Assembly: GCA_947172415.1 (NCBI GenBank)
Contig: OX359191.1
Span: 372,001 to 436,000 of the forward strand
Direction of reading: 5' to 3'
Length of the DNA stretch: 64,000 bases
From: Chondrosia reniformis
Taxonomy: Eukaryota; Porifera; Demospongiae; Chondrillida; Chondrillidae
Shown: in pieces, positions 60,301 through 64,000 of the stretch
Numbering within the stretch: the stretch's first letter is position 1
How the letters are laid out: every line of letters starts with the position of its first letter
Made by a program: the position numbers and the translations under genes
The notes under the pieces: generated by a model
Database searches by the model: none
Seen by the model: the letters and a program-made list of their open reading frames with translations, nothing else
Told to the model about the DNA's origin: nothing

Positions 60301-62394
60301 GAATGCTGTTGTTTAGATTTGTTTTCTTATTACATTTGTACAGCTGATGAAGCTGTTCTATCTCAAACATGCTGGTTCCCATTTGGTATCCAAGAGCTAC
60401 TGGTAGAGGCCACAGGAGGGGATTTCCCTTTGGATTATGGAGATAGCTTACTTGAAGTCCCAGGAGGAGCATTTGAAGAAGAGGTTGTCATTCGATATGG
60501 CATAGCACTGCATGGTCCATGGGAGCTTCCTGAAAGGTACACTCCATGCAGTGTGACAGTGTACCTAAACCTCCAGGGCCACCATCCAAATAAGGAGCTG
60601 ACACTGCACCTCTCCAACTGGTACGGAGGGAAGGAGAGAGATGCAGTGAGGTTTGTGCAAGCTCCTCATGTTCTCAAAGAAGGAGAGTCCAAGTACCAGT
60701 TCACCTTACTGGAGGAGGGAGACTTCTCCAATGTCAGAAGAGGAAAGGTAAAAATAAGTAAGCCGAAGTGTCTCTATGGAACAGCACTTCTTAAGGAGCT
60801 ACAACAAGACAAAGATGAGACAAAGTGGCAAATTTCTGCTGTGCAAAGAAAAATGGATGATTCCGACTATAAAGAAGAAGTCAGAATACTCTTTACTGTT
60901 TGTTCTTGCAATTGGTCAAAAGTTAGTTTTAAGTCATCACTTTGTGCTTTGGTATTGTATATGGTATAGCTACTGTGTCTATATAGTACAATGTACGTAT
61001 ATGAGATAATTTACACTCTTGTTAAATGTGCAAACACTGGTATTGTTCCTAGCTCATAGAAGATTTGTACGAAATAGAAACCAAATGGACGTTGGAAAGC
61101 AGGTGGATATCATTTTCTTTCTCAGAATCAGATATTTATGCAGCCATTGATCCCCCAGCTGGTCCTGGCTGGAAAGCCTCCTTGACAGGTTGCCCAGATG
61201 TAAGAGACTCAGTGTTTATCTTTTATACATATTAACAAGCAGATCTTTGTGCTAATATTAGATTGAGCTTTCAGAATTTCATCATGAATTTTCAGATGGC
61301 CAAGCACTTGAGGATGCAGTAGAAAACTATCGCTATCCTCCGTACATCAAGTGCTCTGTGAAGTACACTACTACAAGGGGAGAACTGCCAAGACGAAATG
61401 CACTTAAAGTTACAGTGCATGGAACTAGCAGGAAAATGGGACTACTCTTTGATTTCTCTATTAATGAAGGTCAGTTACTATTTTCAATACATGTACATTG
61501 GTACTTTAAAGGGAAAGAACCTTAGACCCCCTGAGTCCATTCAGCATTGCACTGGAGCCTCTTAAATAATTACTACATTTGGTATGTACATCATCGGATA
61601 ATATGTTTAATCATTTTACAGCATTAGCTAGTTGTAATTTGTCTTTCTACAGAACCAATCCACAGTCCTACTCCCCTCAGTGGAGCCTTTGGTCCTGAGG
61701 CCATGCCTAACAGTCTAGCTCTACAGTCTCCTGTTGGAATGATTCCTTCTCTCAGCAGCTACCAACCAAGTAGCACTATTCCACCAAGCATTTTAAAGAG
61801 CTCCTCGGAACCAAATGAAGTCAGACCTTCTTTAGGTAATATCTGTACTTAGATTCTTCACTACAGTGAATTAAGACACATCTATATTTCACCAATGAGT
61901 TGGTATATATACAATTTGTTATTCAATATTTAATAGCATGTACATGTGGTCCAGTGGAGCAGAAGAATACAGAGAAGACTCTTGTATCCTCATCCAAAGC
62001 TCTCACTAGGTTTCATATAGACCTTTTGCTGTAGAATAGATGTACTGTAGTATGTAGGAAAATGGTGTTTTAGATAATCCGTGCGATGTATCTTTGTATC
62101 CTTTACAGATGCTGTCCCTTCAGATGAAGATCTACAGGTCTATGTAGTTAACAAGTGTGCCTCTCAATACAGGACAATTGGAACACTACTCAGATTAGAT
62201 TACGAGACTATCGATTCAGTTCGTGGAAATGCTTCATTGCAAAGTGTCAAAGACAAGTGTTTTGAGGTGTTGATGCACTGGAAGAGAACTAGAGCTGCTG
62301 GTGAGAACACTTGGAGAGCACTTCTTGATGCCCTAAAGAAGGAAGACACATGTAGAGTGGTTGTAGAGGAGCTGGAGAGAGCTTTGAACAGCTG
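51335..62394 (+). CDS. TKL-like kinase, long coiled coil, ZU5 and C-terminal Death domain protein
   Basis: Kinase exon 51335-52399 (355 codons): P-loop IGEDAFAKVYVG (residues 79-90), Lys100 in AVKIF, HLDLHAAN with Asp198 and Asn203, DFG 223-225, MPPE 247-250, DVFSYG 266-271. The second P-loop Gly is Asp. About 22 phase-0 coiled-coil exons follow (52500, 52621, 53026 and on to 58700-58880 and 59521-59643). Then come 59815-59879, 59911-60021, 60100-60132, ZU5 exon 60344-60921 (LLEVPGGAFEEEVVIRYGIA), 61054-61200, about 61262-61470, 61653-61845, and Death exon 62108-62394 (CFEVLMHWKRTRAAGENTW), ending LERALNS. Phases are continuous, which supports one gene. Kinase plus Death recalls RIPK, ZU5 plus Death recalls PIDD and UNC5. 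A role in death or innate immune signalling is inferred. A split into two genes near 59700 cannot be excluded without transcripts. Confidence 0.78.
55036..55380. mobile_element. MITE insertion with empty paralogous site
   Basis: An outer hairpin 55049-55105 (ATACCACGGCGTT...AACGCTGTGGTAT) is followed by an element 55108-55378 with perfect 15-bp ends TAATATATACTCCGT and ACGGAGTATATATTA. The equivalent intron in the first gene (28815-28840) reads TAGTTTTATATATTATGCAATATT without it. Related ends occur at about 27450. Confidence 0.85.
59203..59410 (+). repeat. Dispersed repeat family A, long copy in the kinase-ZU5-Death gene
   Basis: Nearly identical to 32481-32692 from CTCCCAGGATCACTGATGAA to GGTATCTTAGATTTTTCAT. 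It gives an open frame with Lys-rich sequence, but it is intronic: exons ending at about 58880 and starting at 59521 join in phase without it. Confidence 0.8.
61946..62085 (+). repeat. Dispersed repeat family A copy before the Death exon
   Basis: Same element and place as at 50663-50790 in the pseudogene copy, with a few substitutions (CACTAGGTTTCATATAGACC). It lies immediately before the acceptor of the Death-domain exon at 62108. Confidence 0.75.
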
Positions 62395-62711
62395 AGAATA
62401 CTAATATTTAATAACACCTTCTATAGTCAGTATATACATCTAACTTTTATATAGGTTCATATACAAAATATACATAATGTACATGTATAATACAATAGAT
62501 TCCATATATAGCTATATATAGAAATGTGTGTAGAGCTATATATATACAAGTAAATAAAAAACATTTACAAAAATGATGTTAGAAGTAGGAATGGCAGTGT
62601 TCACTAATACATCTGCAAAAAGTATCGAAACAAGACACTGATTATATGATAAGGCTAATCATACAGAAGTTGCATATATACTGAAATTTAAGTAACTTAA
62701 CCATACACTTC

Positions 62712-62759
62712 TGTGTTTGGGCGCACTAACCTTAAATAGGAATGGTGCGCCCAAACACA
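62712..62759. repeat. Inverted repeat at the truncated start of the fourth family member
   Basis: TGTGTTTGGGCGCA and TGCGCCCAAACACA are perfect 14-bp inverted arms around a 20-bp loop. Immediately to the right the sequence becomes kinase-like, so the element marks the point where the upstream kinase coding sequence is missing. Confidence 0.75.
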
Positions 62760-62761
62760 TA

Positions 62762-64000
62762 AGGAGGCACTTCAACCAATAATTCAGCAACTCCTCTCTG
62801 AAAACCTGGAAGCGCGTGGATCATTTCATTCGCTCCTGTCCAACCAGTTGAGCTGCTTACTGGAACGCTACAGAGAAGAGAAAGCAGAAGCATTGGAAGA
62901 AAAGACTGTGAGTGTATTATACAGGATGTATATACCATTATATCATTACTCTAGCTTAAACTTTTAAATTTTTAATTGATTTGACCTCATATATCGCCAC
63001 TAATTTACCCTATACTTACATATCGTTTGATTTATAACAATATAGAGTGAATGCCGTGACTTGGGAAAACAGGTTCAAGAGCAAGCAACTGAGATAGATA
63101 AAATTAAGGCGGAAAATAAGGTTTGTACATGTTTGTTGTGATTAGTATAGTCCTTTCAAAGTCTGCACATGTTTGCAATTCCTGGAGTAGGAAAACAATC
63201 TCGATTTACCTTTCGGGTACATGTGTATATATTTTAACATGTACATATACAAGAAATAAACATTTAAAATCTTTATCATTATGCAGCAATTGCAGCAGTC
63301 TCTTGTAGTGGCTGAAGATAACATTCGTCAGCTTGAAGTTTGTTTATCTACAGTGCATGCATGTACAGAGTCTGTTAATTAATCTTATATGTGTACAGAA
63401 TGATAAAGATAGCTTAGACAGACAAGTGATAGATTCACAAAGTGAAATAGATGCAAAGAACAAGGAATTAGCAGACAAAGAGGTTGAGTTGACTCAAGAG
63501 AAAGACAAATTCAAAATATTACAGGTAAAGTGTTACTCTTCAAATGCAAGGTTTTCAGAATATATAGGTATGTACATATGGCTGGGTGGTATTTCAGTAT
63601 AGTTACGTAGTTTCAGTATTTATGCAATACCGAATGGTAACGATACAATGGATATTGAAGTACCATTTTTTGATATTATACGTATAATTATTTGATATGT
63701 GGTACAGTTGTAACTAATGGCCTGTATTTAGGATAGCAAATCTCCTATAGCTTGCGGGTGTTAAGTACGTCGTATGTGTCCTTTCTTGTTGTGTTGTCAC
63801 CCTTTTCTGCTCCTTCTCAAAGTTTCACAAGCTGTCTCCAAAATATTCTTATTTACAAAGGTGTAGGTTCTGAGTACCCATCTGTTGATTCAGCGCAGAA
63901 GTCTGCTCAGAAGGTCCCTTTTAGTTCTTCACATGTACAGGAACACTTATGAAACGCAATATATATCTATTATTAGGGTTAGGGTTAGGGTTATATATAT
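62762..64000 (+). CDS. Fourth family member: end of a kinase domain then coiled-coil exons (truncated 5', runs off window)
   Basis: 62762-62908 encodes KEALQPIIQQLLSENLEARG and on to EKAEALEEKT, aligned with HQVFQPLIQQCLADEPAERG...NLNEKT, the end of the kinase exon in the other two genes, and it has a GTGAGT donor at the same place. Coiled-coil exons follow at about 63046-63120, 63286-63339 and 63399-63524 (NKELADKEVELTQEKDKFKI). The kinase catalytic part is absent; before it lies the inverted repeat at 62712-62759. It is either a pseudogene or a gene whose 5' exons were lost. The region after 63530 shows no exon that I can support. Confidence 0.65.
63972..63992 (+). repeat. Short interstitial telomere-like repeat (TTAGGG)3
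   Basis: Three TTAGGG units followed by TTATATATAT. The unit is the animal telomere repeat. The tract is short and returns to AT-rich sequence, so it is not a chromosome end within this window. Confidence 0.8.

Noticed and set aside
63972..64000. Chromosome end
   Set aside because: Only three TTAGGG units are present and AT-rich sequence follows, so it is an interstitial tract.

Overview
The window looks like AT-rich nuclear DNA from an early-branching animal, most likely a demosponge such as Amphimedon. The reasons are short GT-AG introns, animal gene families (KIF6/9-type kinesin, TTC17, ZU5 and Death domains), a tyrosine-kinase-like kinase with an MPPE activation-segment signature, and many small inverted-repeat elements. 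The species call is inference. Exon boundaries were read by eye from splice signals, reading phase and family resemblance. Most should be exact or within a few bases.

Region by region. (1) 1-931: last two exons of a single-pass membrane protein with a PDZ-type C-terminus. (2) 1569-9098, minus strand: a complete 12-exon kinesin of the KIF6/KIF9 type. (3) 9099-9305: a 207-bp bidirectional promoter with a candidate RFX X-box. (4) 9306-20825, plus strand: a complete 21-exon TTC17-like gene. Kinesin and TTC17 are both linked to cilia in other animals. Five minisatellites in these two genes abut splice sites; two of them carry whole copies of the splice site. (5) 20826-25561: a gene-poor stretch with a duplicated TTC17 fragment fused to a Death-domain fragment and a damaged non-LTR retrotransposon (PHD-type ORF1 plus endonuclease, no reverse transcriptase seen).

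(6) 25562-64000: a rearranged cluster of one paralogous family. The best preserved member (51335-62394) reads as one gene: TKL-type kinase, a very long coiled coil built from phase-0 exons, then ZU5 and a C-terminal Death domain. A second member (25562-45264) has a kinase exon with a one-base frameshift, about 40 coiled-coil exons and a different C-terminal domain that I do not recognise. A minus-strand paralog of that C-terminal half (45408 to about 48366) faces it tail to tail. Next to it lies a ZU5-Death copy with several inactivating lesions (48600-51104). A fourth member begins at about 62762 with only the end of a kinase domain and runs out of the window.

The cluster combines features of RIPK-like kinases (kinase plus Death) and PIDD/UNC5-like proteins (ZU5 plus Death), joined by a coiled coil. 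This suggests a sponge death- or immune-signalling scaffold family changing by segmental duplication, inversion, exon-cassette duplication and MITE insertion. The signalling role is inference from domain content.
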